Position numbers and translations under genes: made by a program. Positions 7,844-17,196 of a stretch of DNA of 64,000 nt are shown here, piece by piece. Numbering within the stretch: the stretch's first letter is position 1; every line of letters starts with the position of its first letter. The stretch is from Streptomyces sp. ATexAB-D23 (lineage in GTDB: Bacteria; Actinomycetota; Actinomycetes; Streptomycetales; Streptomycetaceae), in assembly GCF_000373645.1 (NCBI RefSeq), contig NZ_KB892010.1, positions 1-64,000 on the forward strand. The letters are read 5' to 3'. Below the pieces are notes generated by a model, which ran no database searches, was not told the origin of the DNA, and was given only the letters and a program-made list of their open reading frames with translations.

Positions 7844-8947
7844 ATGGCCGACCGCTACGAACTCAGGCTCCCCGCACTTGAAGTGCGTCAGGGTGACCGA
7901 AAAATCTACTGCTTCGCTGTCGACGGAAAGAAGATCCACAGCTTCGCCGCCGTCTCCCGCGTCCGGCGGGACGACAGCAGCAGCCTGCAGGGCTACCAGC
8001 GACCCGAAGTCCTCAGCCACATCCGGGGCATCCGCCGCTACCTCGAGTCCGACAACGCCATGCTCCCCAACGCCCTGGTCCTGGCGTTCGACGAGTCCGT
8101 CAGGTTCGAGACCGGAGCACGCCGGGCTGCCGGCGTCGACTACTCCGTCCCGGGAGAATTGGTCATCCCCGTCGACGAATCCCTTCCCGATGAGGGAAAG
8201 CCCGCCCTGATCGTGGACGGACAGCAGCGCAGCGCCGCCATCCGCGACGCGGACCTGGCCGAATTCCCCGTAGCCGCCGTCGGATTCATCGCCGACGATC
8301 AACAAGATCAGCGCTCCCAGTTCATCCTGGTCAACTCCACCAAGCCGCTACCCAAGGGCCTCATCCACGAACTGCTGCCCGAAACCAGCGGACACCTCCC
8401 TCCCTCCTACGCCCGCAAGCGCCTGCCAGCGCAGTTGATGACCCGCCTCAACATCGACGGCGAGGGCCCCTTCTACGGCCGCGTCGCCAGCCCCACCTCC
8501 CCCCACGGCAACATCAAAGACACCAGCCTGCTGCGCATGCTGGAGCACAGCCTCTTCGAAGGGGCCCTCTACCAGTACCGCAACCCCGAAGACGGCTCCG
8601 GCGACGTCGAACGCATGCTGCTGCACCTGCGCTCCTTTTGGACCATCGTGCAGGAAACCTTCAGCGACGCCTGGAAGCTCCCGCCCCGCCAGTCCCGCCT
8701 CAGCCACGGAGCAGGCATCCAAGCCATGGGTTTCGTCATGGATAGCCTCACCGACGGCATGGCCGCCGAAGACGTCGACTGCGACCGGGTCCGCAACGCC
8801 ATCCTGAGCCTGATGCCGGTCACCGCCTGGACCTCCGGCATGTGGCGCTTCCCCGACGGCGAACAGCGCCGCTGGAATGGCCTGCAAAACACCCCCAACG
8901 ACATCCGCCTGCTCACCGACCTGCTGGTGCGCACCGTGCGGGGCTGA
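7844..8947 (+). CDS. dpdB2: DpdB-like DGQQR-domain protein (second copy)
   Basis: A 367-residue paralogue of the protein encoded before dpdA. It keeps the same landmarks: LQGYQRPEVLSHIRGIRRYL near 48-67, LPNALVLAFDESVRF near 74-88, ALIVDGQQRSAAI at about 121-133 (Asp125 to Arg129) and the FILVNSTKPLPKGL block. The ATG at 7844 is preferred over that at 7829 because AGGAG at 7834-7838 is correctly spaced for it. It ends the rightward modification operon. The symbol is a working label; which copy matches DpdB of other islands is unknown. Confidence 0.85.
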   Translation: MADRYELRLPALEVRQGDRKIYCFAVDGKKIHSFAAVSRVRRDDSSSLQGYQRPEVLSHIRGIRRYLESDNAMLPNALVLAFDESVRFETGARRAAGVDYSVPGELVIPVDESLPDEGKPALIVDGQQRSAAIRDADLAEFPVAAVGFIADDQQDQRSQFILVNSTKPLPKGLIHELLPETSGHLPPSYARKRLPAQLMTRLNIDGEGPFYGRVASPTSPHGNIKDTSLLRMLEHSLFEGALYQYRNPEDGSGDVERMLLHLRSFWTIVQETFSDAWKLPPRQSRLSHGAGIQAMGFVMDSLTDGMAAEDVDCDRVRNAILSLMPVTAWTSGMWRFPDGEQRRWNGLQNTPNDIRLLTDLLVRTVRG

Positions 8948-9326
8948 CCGGCCGACTGGGTTCACCGTGCCTGGATCGGACACGGTGAATGCCCCTCATC
9001 TGCCGTGCTTGCGCCCGTCCTCGGCGGCTGCCAATTGGACAGACCCATCCTGCAGCGCATCCACGATGGCACGCACCACGGATACCGACCCGGCCCTGTG
9101 GGACTGTCGCCCGATTCGCGGGTGGTGTGCGGGGCTTCCGGCGGGGTCGGGGTGTGAGGTCGAGGTCGGCGAAGTGGGTGCGGCGTGTGGTGCCTGCAGG
9201 GAGTCCGGTCGAGTGGGCGTCGATGCGGTGCGGTAGAGCAGGGACACGATCATCAGGGCAGCATTACAAGTCCCCGTCGACGAGCCTGTAGGCGGGTGCC
9301 GACCAGCAGCGATGACTTTATGAGCC
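8948..9326. other. Gene-free junction between convergent Dpd operons
   Basis: About 380 bases between the end of dpdB2 (rightward) and the UvrD scrap and dpdD (leftward). The open frames here have no recognisable motif or good start. No strong hairpin was noticed. The stretch probably holds the terminators of both operons and is a seam, since a helicase fragment abuts it. Confidence 0.5.
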
Positions 9327-9395
9327 TCACACGCCGAGGTCGAGGCGGTCGCGGGCCCGGGTGACGGCAACGTAAGCGAGGCGGGCTTCTACCTC
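9327..9395 (-). pseudogene. UvrD/Rep-type helicase C-terminal fragment
   Basis: Directly after the dpdD stop, in another frame, the sequence reads EARLAYVAVTRARDRLDLGV and then stops. That is helicase motif VI of the UvrD/Rep superfamily (consensus E-x-R-L-x-Y-V-A-x-T-R-A-R), normally followed by a further C-terminal domain. Only about 23 residues survive. It is best read as the trace of a deleted or displaced helicase gene at the island seam. Confidence 0.65.
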
Positions 9396-11466
9396 AAACC
9401 TTGCCGGCGCGTAGCAAGCCGTGTATTGCCGCGCGCAGAAGAGAGGCCGAACCACTGCCGTCCGCATATTCGGTAACAGCTGATTTTGCGTGCTGTGTGA
9501 TGAGCCCTGTGGCGGCGTGCTTGGCACAGCGGGTGGCCAAGACGATCACGTCTGCCTGTCGGGCTTTTTGACGCAGTTGGGAACTTCCTACGCTGTCGTG
9601 GGAAGCGGTCACTTTGAGGCCAGGGACAAGTTGCTGAAGCGTCTCGCTGACTCGGTCGAGCACTCGTTCGTCGAGGGAGTACAGCAGGAGTTGGCACCCC
9701 GTTGCGGCCTTGAGTTCTGCTTCGGCGTCTTGTGCTTCGCCTTCGCTGGGCTGGCTCTGCCAGTCCAGTTCAATGCCGAGTTCCGTGGACAGGCGGCGCG
9801 CCATGCTCAGGTCGCCGGGGTCCAAGCGCCCCTGGTGCACGCTCAGTGGTAGCAGCAGTGCCAGGGCGAAGGTTTCGCGTGCGTTTGGCTCGGGGCTGGC
9901 TTCCATGACGAGGCGGTCGGCGAAGTCCAGTGCGATGGCGGCTCGTTCGGGGGCCACCCAGCGTTCGCAGGTGTCGGCGAGTTCTTCCAGCAGTTGTTTG
10001 TAAGTAGCGGCGGAAGGACTGGAGCGCAGGACGATTTCGGTGAGGGCCTGTACGGCTAGCAGGTCTCCTGGGCCGAGCCAGTCGTATGCCAGTGCGCAGG
10101 TGATCAGGGCGCGTGCGCTCAAGGGGGCAGGCTGGCCGTACCCGACGCTGTCGATGAAGGCGCCCACGTATCGCCAGATTTTTGCCTGGCTGTCGTCGGG
10201 GAGGTCCTCCAGCACGGTGGCGATGTGCCGGTCGTCTTGGGCTGGTGATGGCCAGTCGGTCCACGCTTCCTGGTCCAGGATGCTGGTCAGGTGGGCGTGG
10301 CCGTCGGCGACCGCGCTCATCAACTCCGGCCAGGAGGTGGGAGTTGCTGGTGTGGGTGGTGCGTCCGCGTGGTGTGCCGGGGACGCGGGGGCGGGAACTT
10401 CGGGCGTTTCGGTGGATTTGCTTGTCTGGTGGGTTGGTATCCCGTCCGGCTGGACGTTGTGCAACGCGGTGATAGCGCTACGAAGAGCCAAGGGAAGGGA
10501 TTCGAGGGGTGCGTTCTTTTGGAGGGTGGTGAGAACTGTTTGGGTGCTTGCCAAGTCCTCTCGGCTCACGGCGGCGAGGAGAAGGACGGTGAGGGCTTCA
10601 GTGGAGTATGAGGCTTGGGCATCTTCGAAGGGCGCAAGGGCGAGGAAGCCTCGATCGCGCAGGGCTTGTTGGGCGCCTGGCAGGTCACCGCAGGTGAGTG
10701 GTTCGTGCAGGTCGCATGCGTAGACAGCGTTAAGCACTGCTTCCTTGACGGGGATCGGCGGGTTTTGCCGCACGATGTCGCCCAGGTCAGGGTAGTCGAG
10801 CAGTTCCTGGTCGAGGCCAAGGCGGGAGAGCCGTTTGATGCGCAGGTAGGCGAGGTTGACGGCGTTGATGCCGCCTTGCGCTGCCAACTGCTCGAGCGTT
10901 GCTTGGGAGGCTGCTTCGCCGCCGGCGGCCAGGGCAGCGTCGAACTCGGCCAGGAGTCGCCCCGTGGGTTTGGTTACGCGCCACAGGCGAGGGGGGCGAC
11001 TGGCCAGGGTGCGCTGCATGAGCAGGGCGACGTCGGTCAGTTTCTGGCGGTAGCGGCGGTTGGGGTGGGTTTCCAGGCGGAAGGTGGTTGCTTCGCCGGC
11101 GAGGTCCAGCAGTGCGGACTCGATGGGGTCGTTGACGTCGAGGGTGCACGGACGCACGCCTGCGTCGATGAGGTACGTCGGTCCGGCGAATGCGGTGATG
11201 ATCTGGGCCATGAGCGCCGCGTGTGCTTCGCCACGGGCGGTGACGTAGATGGCGAAGCGGTCCTGGGCTTGCTGGTAGCGGGGCAGGACGAGGGGAATGT
11301 CAGTACTGCGGCGCAGCAGGTCGACGAAGGGCCGGGCTCGTTTGCCCTTGCGGGGGTCGGGATCCATTCCTGGCCACGCGTCGTTGCCTGGGCCGAAGAA
11401 GCGCTGAAAGAGGTCGTCCAGGTCCTGTGTGGTCCAGGCCGGGGCGCTTTGGCGTGGGGTGGTCAC
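9394..11466 (-). CDS. dpdD: DpdD-like protein of the Dpd restriction arm
   Basis: A 690-residue protein, last gene of the leftward eight-gene operon; its GTG start overlaps the dpdK stop (GTGA). No classical enzyme motif is seen. An N-terminal alpha/beta part (1-200) is followed by a helical middle and a Pro/Ala/Thr-rich linker near 350-385. The final 90 residues (LLYSLDERVLDRV, then ADVIVLATRCAKHAAT, then VTEYADGSGSASLL) resemble the small Rossmann-like DUF2325 domain, in which a Cys/His pair often follows the VVVLT strand. The name rests on operon position and size; family membership is probable. Confidence 0.65.
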   Translation of the reverse strand: MTTPRQSAPAWTTQDLDDLFQRFFGPGNDAWPGMDPDPRKGKRARPFVDLLRRSTDIPLVLPRYQQAQDRFAIYVTARGEAHAALMAQIITAFAGPTYLIDAGVRPCTLDVNDPIESALLDLAGEATTFRLETHPNRRYRQKLTDVALLMQRTLASRPPRLWRVTKPTGRLLAEFDAALAAGGEAASQATLEQLAAQGGINAVNLAYLRIKRLSRLGLDQELLDYPDLGDIVRQNPPIPVKEAVLNAVYACDLHEPLTCGDLPGAQQALRDRGFLALAPFEDAQASYSTEALTVLLLAAVSREDLASTQTVLTTLQKNAPLESLPLALRSAITALHNVQPDGIPTHQTSKSTETPEVPAPASPAHHADAPPTPATPTSWPELMSAVADGHAHLTSILDQEAWTDWPSPAQDDRHIATVLEDLPDDSQAKIWRYVGAFIDSVGYGQPAPLSARALITCALAYDWLGPGDLLAVQALTEIVLRSSPSAATYKQLLEELADTCERWVAPERAAIALDFADRLVMEASPEPNARETFALALLLPLSVHQGRLDPGDLSMARRLSTELGIELDWQSQPSEGEAQDAEAELKAATGCQLLLYSLDERVLDRVSETLQQLVPGLKVTASHDSVGSSQLRQKARQADVIVLATRCAKHAATGLITQHAKSAVTEYADGSGSASLLRAAIHGLLRAGKV

Positions 11467-11984
11467 TGATGCTCCTTCCAGCGCTGGGCGAGTTCGAGGC
11501 GTGCCTGGCCTGCATGGCTGCCTCCCACCTTGTAGGTCACGGCTTCATCGTTTTCCAACAAGCCGCGCACGGTGAAGTTCATTGACCCGGTGAGCAGCCA
11601 GTCACGGCCGCAGATGGTCTTTTCGTGGACGGAGACGTCTTGCACCACGCGGACGGATTGGGCAGGGGTGCGGCGGTGCAATCGGGCGAGGAAGTGGGCG
11701 TTGTGGGGATCGGGGCGGGTGACGACGGTGAGGGCGGAGCCAGCGGTCACGATCCGGGCGAGGAGGTCGGATAGTGAGCAGGCGCTGGGAGGGGTGTCGC
11801 CGAACAGGTCGTCGTATGATCCGTGGCTGTTGTCCACGACGTGGACGTCGCTGATCCAGGGCGAGACCAGCCACATTCTGGGTCCGGGGAAGAGAAGTTC
11901 TCCCATCAGGGCCGTGGCAAGAATGGTGTCGGGGTTTTCACCGGTGGGTCCGCCGGTGCGTACGGGGCGCTGGAGTCCATTCAT
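11463..11984 (-). CDS. dpdK: DpdK, phospholipase-D-like nuclease
   Basis: A 173-residue protein with one HKD motif: His120, Lys122 and Asp128 in HEKTICGRDWLLTGSMN, plus Ser134/Asn136 as expected for the PLD superfamily. Single-motif members usually act as dimers and several are nucleases, so this is the likely DNA-cutting component of the Dpd restriction arm. The ATG at 11984 overlaps the dpdJ stop (ATGA) and is preferred over an in-frame ATG 36 bases upstream inside dpdJ. WLVSPWISD near 38-46 is the usual strand before the nuclease core. Confidence 0.85.
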   Translation of the reverse strand: MNGLQRPVRTGGPTGENPDTILATALMGELLFPGPRMWLVSPWISDVHVVDNSHGSYDDLFGDTPPSACSLSDLLARIVTAGSALTVVTRPDPHNAHFLARLHRRTPAQSVRVVQDVSVHEKTICGRDWLLTGSMNFTVRGLLENDEAVTYKVGGSHAGQARLELAQRWKEHQ

Positions 11985-14900
11985 TGTGTGGCCTCTCGGA
12001 TGTCCACTCGTACGTGCCATTGCTGGCCGTGGCGGCTCATGCTTTGCATTTCTCCGTGTACGCGCATCGCGTCTCGGTCGATCGGCAGGGCCGGCACCCG
12101 GACGATGGCGTCGGCCAGTGCGGTGGTGGCTTGGGTGTCTGCGGTCAACACGGCGGCGGCGTGTTGGGCTAGTGCGGTTTGGTAGCGCTCTTCCCAGCCT
12201 TCTTCGGTGACGTCGATGTGGGGCAGTTGTTCGTCGTGTGCTGCGGTGGCCAGGAGTCGGTCCAGGCTGGCGGGGCGGTCGAGATAAGGCTGGTAGTGCT
12301 GGAGATGGTGGTTGCGGGCGTCGCGGCCACGCGGCCAGAGCAGGCTGAAGGCTTGGTCGGCGCTAAGGCGCGGTCCCGGGCCGGTGAGCATGCGGCCTGA
12401 TCCGACGGCGTAAGCGATGACGCGGGCATCGACTTCCACGCCCAGGCGTTGTTCCAGGGACCGCCATCCTCCGACCAATGCCAGTGTGCTGGCGTCGGTG
12501 GCGGGAGTGCTGCCGGGACGCAGCAGCCGGGTTGACAGTGCTGCCACTGCGCTGTGGCGTGGGGGGCCGTCGATGTCGCTCCAGGCCTCGCGCAGTGTTG
12601 TCAGCGCTTGGTTGGATTCGGCGGCGGAGGTGTGGGCCCGCAGGGCTGCCATGGCACGTGCTGCCTTGCCGTTGGGCTGGGTGGTCACGTGGTGCAGGAG
12701 TCGGGTGACGGTGGAGTCGACGTATTCGTAGTCGTTGGGGGTCAGTGCTGATTCGACCAGGCGCCAAAAGCGCCGCGGGTCTTCGGCGTAGTGCCGGGAG
12801 AGCTGCTCGATGACACCTAGACCTCCGATGGAGGTTTCGCTGAGCCAGATCGCGGCCGCGTTGTGGCTGTGTGCGGGCAGTTCCACGTCCACAATCAGGT
12901 CGCCGTCTTGGGCGTCGGGGCAGGCGCGAAGGGCGGCGCTCAAGATGGCTGCGGCCATGGTGTCGGTGTAGGTACGTCGTGCCAGGTCGGCTGTGCGCTG
13001 GGCGATGTCCGAGGCCACGAGGAGGTGTCCGGCGCGGTCGAGTGCGTCGATGACGACGGGTTGCTCGCTGAGTTCGGTGAGGGTGGCGATGAGGCGTTCG
13101 TTGCTCTGTGCGGGTGATGTAGCTGGGTCGTCGCGGTAGAGCACGCTGAGGATCTCGCTCAGGTCGTCTCGCCAGGTTCCGGTGGCGAGCAGCTGGCGGA
13201 TCGATGCCGGGGCGGGGCTGTTTTCTGCCAGGCCTCGCAGGGAGAACGACGTCAGGTAGGCCAGGGCCAGCCAGCCGCGCTGGAATTGGTTGGTCACCTC
13301 GCTGAGGGCGGCGTCGCTGTCGACGGCGTGGAAGAAGGCCAGGGTGCGCCATTGGGGCGAGGTCAGATACTGGGCGACCTGGGGGTGGCTGGTGTCGAGG
13401 GGCGCCAGGGTGAAGGAGGCTGCGTCCACGTTCAGTCGGAAGCCGAGTGCGGCCGGTTCCCCGTTCAGGGTGTAGCGCACGGTGCGTGCGTCGGTGGTGC
13501 CCCCGTCGTAGCTGACCTCAAAGCGCGATCCGCATGTCATGCGGCGCACCTCGATGGGGTTGCCTGCCTCGTGGGTGGCGAAGCCCACGCTGGTGATGCG
13601 TTGTCCCCAGGGCGAGGGGTGGGGAATATCGGCGGGCAAGGGGCGTGCGCCGGCTTCGACGACGAGTTGTGAGCCCCACAGAGGAAATCCTTGGGACCGG
13701 TCGGCGACCTGCTTGTCCGGCTTGCTCAATTGCAGTCGGTGCGGGCGAAGGACGACGACGTCTGACGGTTCTTGGCCGGTGAGGGTTGGGGTCCAGCGGC
13801 CTTCGGCGGTCGAGACGGGCACGAGGGTGCTGTCGAGTTCCAGGGTGTCCTGGCCCAGTGGCGGGATGGGCAGCCAGGTGCGGTGGTCGTCGTGCTGGTG
13901 GCCGTAGCGGCGGCTGATTCTTCCCGGTACGGCCTCGCGCAGGGCTCTGGCAATCGGCAGCAGTTCATCGGCGCTGTCCTGCTCAGCCGTGTTGGCTGTG
14001 GGCTGCGCAGCGAAGGGCAGGATCAGGGCGACTTCGGGCACGTTCAGGGGGTCGAACAGGGTGCGTGTGATGAACTCCGGGAGCACCGCTCTGGGTTCGG
14101 CGCCGGGGTCTTTGTCCTGGAGGACTTGCCAGTCGTTCTTCAGCCGGCGCAGCGCGGTGGGAACGACGCTGAGGAGCAAGGAGCGCGGCTCTTCCCACAG
14201 CAAGGCTTGTACGTCGTCGGCGGTCAGGTGCAGTGACGCCTTGAGGTGGCGGGCCAGGTCGTCTTGGAGAGCGGGAGTGGTCAACAGACTCTCCAGCAGG
14301 TGCGCCAAGGCTTCACCAGCGGCCTTCTTTTCCTTGCTGCTGCTTCCCCCGCTGGGTGCGGTCAGCAGCCCTCGAGGGTCGGCCCACCAATGGCTGGGGC
14401 GGATCTTGCGCCCGGCCCAGTCCAGCAGTGATTGCGCTCCTTGAATCTTGATGACGAAGCGATTGTGGACCGGAAGGTGGCGTGCGGGCACTTCGGGCTG
14501 AAACAGCGTTTCGTAGGCCTGGTAGGCCAGACGGTCGCGACCGTAGTCGGAGAGGGTGATGACGGTCAGGGGGCGCATGGCGCGTTGGCGGCCGGCCCGG
14601 CCGCGGCGCTGGATGAAGGCTGCCGCGTCGTGGGGTGCCTTGTGCTGGAGTACCAGTCCCACGCGGGGGTCGTTGAATCCGACCTCGAGGGAGGCCGTCG
14701 CCACCGTCAGGTTCGCTTGGAGATCGACTCCGACGTCCTGGGAGGAGGTGCGTGCGATGCGCAAGGCGTGGTTGGCCCTGCCAGCAGCGAGTACGTGGCC
14801 GATTTTCTCCATGAGGTCCCAAGACTGGCCCTCACGGTAGCGTGCCTGGTGCTGGGCGCGCGTCGGGGCCCGCAACGCTGCAAGAACCGGCTTCTTCCCC

Positions 14901-16507
14901 GGCTTACCGTAGCGGTTTTGTCCTCCTTCGGCGTCCCTGAGATCGTCGTAGAAGCGATTGGTGACGTCCAGGTCGTCGGTGAAGAGGAATCCGGTGGAGC
15001 CGTAGAGTGCCGCGTCCTCTTCCGGATCGAGCATGCGTCCAAAGAGCATGGCTGTCTGGATCGACGTCGACAACAAACTGCTGCCTGCGATCGGATCGCC
15101 ACGCAAGGCCAAGGCGTATTCGCGGCCCTCGTGGTCCATGCTGTCATCGGTGGGCTGAATGTATTCCACGCGGCTTTCGCGCAGTCCTACCAGGCGGGCG
15201 AAGAACCCTGCAGCATCGCGCAGGGTCGCGCTCAGGCCGACGAAAGCCACCGGTTTGCGGACAGCGTGCTGCCAACGGCGCAGCAGCAGGGCGGTTTGCG
15301 CTCCGTGGATCCCCGAGTAGGTGTGTACCTCGTCAAGCAGGACGAGGGAAGGCACTGCGCCGCCTTGCCAGCCCAGCAGGCGGCTGAGCCCGCCACCGGC
15401 GCTGTTCAGGTTGAGCATTTCGGTTGTCGTGAACAGCAGGTCAGGAGGTGTGTCTTCCTGAGATTTACGAGTCAGGGCAAGGACGCCGTGGGGAATGGTG
15501 GCACGGCAGGCTGGAGCCAGACAGGTCAGGCGCTCTTGATTGCTCCGGCGATCAGCATCACGCCACAGCAGTTCACCGCGCTCGCACGCGGGGCAGGTCA
15601 GGTACGGGCAGACGGCGCCATCGCGCGTGCGCTTCCAGGCAGTACGGCCCGTGGCGCCGGGTAGCAGGCGAGTGTCGTCTTGGCGGTACGGCGTGTCTCC
15701 GTACAGGGCTCCCAGTCGAAACGGCCGACGCCCCAACTTCAGCAGGGCAGGCTCCAGTGAGCGTGCGGTGCTCAATGCCTCGCGCAACTGGTCCCGTAGA
15801 AGTTCCTTGCGGGGATACAACGCGAGCGTATGCAGGCGAAAGGTGTTGGGGCGAGCGCGCTCGGCCATGGCCGCAAAAGCTGGCAGATAAAAAGCCAGAG
15901 TCTTGCCGCTGCCGGTGCCAGCGCCCACGATGACGCCACTGGAGTGAGGGCGTTGCAGGGCGCCAGTCACCGCCGCGGTGGCCTCGACCTGGAAGCGGGC
16001 GAGGTCGCGGGCGCCGATCTGGGTTTGCGCCACCAGGTGTTGAACGGCTCCCCAGCCTGGTTGGCTGTCCAGTTCCTTCAGTGCTGTGGCTGCTGGAATG
16101 TTGCGTTGAGGGTAGCGGCGTGGCGCGGTGTGCAGGCGGTAGTCGGCCACGAGTCGCTTGCCGCTTTGCCACCACGGTGTGGACTCATCCCGCGCTTGCC
16201 AGGGAAAAAGCTGCCGCAGTTGTGCTGCGAGTCGGACACTCTCTGCAAGGCGTGTGCGGTACTGCGCAGGGGAGGTGTCGGGCACTTTGAAGAGCCAGGC
16301 CCGGTCGCGGAACTCATAGAGCAGGTCCTCGCTCGACATCTGCGCAACGTCCGCGGGGGCCTTGGGCAGCAAGGATTCTATGACGTCGAGGACTTCATGC
16401 TCGGTCAGGGATCCGTCGGTGATACCCCACGACACGAGAGGCAGTTCGCGGTCCTCGAGGGCGTTGAGGACCAGGTTGTAAAAGCGCGCCAGCGCAGGTG
16501 AGATCAC
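11981..16507 (-). CDS. dpdJ: DpdJ, large DEAD/H-box helicase
   Basis: A 1508-residue superfamily-2 helicase. Visible are Walker A GAGTGSGKT (195-203), a DEVH-type Walker B (LLDEVHTYSG), the SAT motif (GLSATLRD), a four-Cys zinc cluster between motifs I and II (CPYLTCPAC with CLAPAC) and motif VI QRRGRAGR, in the style of YprA/MrfA-like helicases. The last 600 residues have no recognised domain. The GTG at 16507 overlaps the dpdI stop (GTGA); the longer upstream frame lies inside dpdI. It probably translocates on DNA and brings in DpdK, encoded directly downstream. Confidence 0.85.
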   Translation of the reverse strand: MISPALARFYNLVLNALEDRELPLVSWGITDGSLTEHEVLDVIESLLPKAPADVAQMSSEDLLYEFRDRAWLFKVPDTSPAQYRTRLAESVRLAAQLRQLFPWQARDESTPWWQSGKRLVADYRLHTAPRRYPQRNIPAATALKELDSQPGWGAVQHLVAQTQIGARDLARFQVEATAAVTGALQRPHSSGVIVGAGTGSGKTLAFYLPAFAAMAERARPNTFRLHTLALYPRKELLRDQLREALSTARSLEPALLKLGRRPFRLGALYGDTPYRQDDTRLLPGATGRTAWKRTRDGAVCPYLTCPACERGELLWRDADRRSNQERLTCLAPACRATIPHGVLALTRKSQEDTPPDLLFTTTEMLNLNSAGGGLSRLLGWQGGAVPSLVLLDEVHTYSGIHGAQTALLLRRWQHAVRKPVAFVGLSATLRDAAGFFARLVGLRESRVEYIQPTDDSMDHEGREYALALRGDPIAGSSLLSTSIQTAMLFGRMLDPEEDAALYGSTGFLFTDDLDVTNRFYDDLRDAEGGQNRYGKPGKKPVLAALRAPTRAQHQARYREGQSWDLMEKIGHVLAAGRANHALRIARTSSQDVGVDLQANLTVATASLEVGFNDPRVGLVLQHKAPHDAAAFIQRRGRAGRQRAMRPLTVITLSDYGRDRLAYQAYETLFQPEVPARHLPVHNRFVIKIQGAQSLLDWAGRKIRPSHWWADPRGLLTAPSGGSSSKEKKAAGEALAHLLESLLTTPALQDDLARHLKASLHLTADDVQALLWEEPRSLLLSVVPTALRRLKNDWQVLQDKDPGAEPRAVLPEFITRTLFDPLNVPEVALILPFAAQPTANTAEQDSADELLPIARALREAVPGRISRRYGHQHDDHRTWLPIPPLGQDTLELDSTLVPVSTAEGRWTPTLTGQEPSDVVVLRPHRLQLSKPDKQVADRSQGFPLWGSQLVVEAGARPLPADIPHPSPWGQRITSVGFATHEAGNPIEVRRMTCGSRFEVSYDGGTTDARTVRYTLNGEPAALGFRLNVDAASFTLAPLDTSHPQVAQYLTSPQWRTLAFFHAVDSDAALSEVTNQFQRGWLALAYLTSFSLRGLAENSPAPASIRQLLATGTWRDDLSEILSVLYRDDPATSPAQSNERLIATLTELSEQPVVIDALDRAGHLLVASDIAQRTADLARRTYTDTMAAAILSAALRACPDAQDGDLIVDVELPAHSHNAAAIWLSETSIGGLGVIEQLSRHYAEDPRRFWRLVESALTPNDYEYVDSTVTRLLHHVTTQPNGKAARAMAALRAHTSAAESNQALTTLREAWSDIDGPPRHSAVAALSTRLLRPGSTPATDASTLALVGGWRSLEQRLGVEVDARVIAYAVGSGRMLTGPGPRLSADQAFSLLWPRGRDARNHHLQHYQPYLDRPASLDRLLATAAHDEQLPHIDVTEEGWEERYQTALAQHAAAVLTADTQATTALADAIVRVPALPIDRDAMRVHGEMQSMSRHGQQWHVRVDIREATQ

Positions 16508-17196
16508 GCTCGCCTCCTTCGGACTTCCAGGTCGCCATCGAGTTGGCACTGGCGCAGCAGCGCGATTTCTGCGTCGGTGATGTCCTTCAGTAGCTGCGAG
16601 GTACCAGATGCCAGGCGGTCCAGCAGTGTCTGCAGTTCCGGCGGGGGGGCCGGGGCGGTGCTGAGCAGTTCGGCCAGCTCAGCATGCGCGTTGGCAAACA
16701 GGGTGATCGCTGATGCATCGACTTCTGCGGTCCGGGCGGCTTTGACGAGGTCCTGGTGCAGTGACTTCGCTCGGCTCTGCTCGCTGATGGAGAGCATGAC
16801 TTGCCGGGCCAGTTCCAGTCCGGCCAGTTGCGTCTGCGTCCACTGCCGCCAGGCCTCCTGACTGTCCCGGGCGATGCGCTCTACCGTTTTTTGTACTGCG
16901 GTCGATGCGCGAGTGAAGGCCGCGTTGGGGGGCAAGCCGCCGCCCTCGCACTGACGGGAGAATGCCGCCAGGCCGGAGCCGACTCCGGACAGGTCGATGT
17001 CCGGGCTTGCGGGTTGCATCATCAGCGAGCGGGCGATACGGAGGTGGCGCTGCAAGGTGACCAGGTGGGTCCGCAAGACGATGATGCGTTCGCTGATGCG
17101 CCGCGCTTCCTCTTCTCCCTTGGCTCCCTCGTTGAGACGGCGTGCTTCAGCCTGAAGGCGTTCTGCCTTTTGCAGGACAGACAGGGGCCCGCTCAT
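16504..17196 (-). CDS. dpdI: DpdI-like helical protein
   Basis: A 230-residue protein with no catalytic motif. The first 70 residues (VLQKAERLQAEARRLNEGAK onward) are rich in Ala, Glu, Leu and Arg with heptad spacing, pointing to a coiled coil; the middle and C-terminal parts also look helical. The ATG at 17196 overlaps the dpdH stop (ATGA); the frame extends upstream only inside dpdH. It lies between the ATPase DpdH and the helicase DpdJ, so a structural linker or regulator is likely, but function is unknown. Confidence 0.6.
   Translation of the reverse strand: MSGPLSVLQKAERLQAEARRLNEGAKGEEEARRISERIIVLRTHLVTLQRHLRIARSLMMQPASPDIDLSGVGSGLAAFSRQCEGGGLPPNAAFTRASTAVQKTVERIARDSQEAWRQWTQTQLAGLELARQVMLSISEQSRAKSLHQDLVKAARTAEVDASAITLFANAHAELAELLSTAPAPPPELQTLLDRLASGTSQLLKDITDAEIALLRQCQLDGDLEVRRRRA

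Noticed and set aside
5455..8947. Dnd phosphorothioation system because of DndB-like proteins
   Set aside because: No DndA, DndC, DndD or DndE sequence is present; the accompanying genes are Dpd type.
14432..15664. 410-codon rightward frame inside dpdJ
   Set aside because: Lies opposite a helicase with intact motifs; a GC-skewed shadow frame without a ribosome site or known domain.
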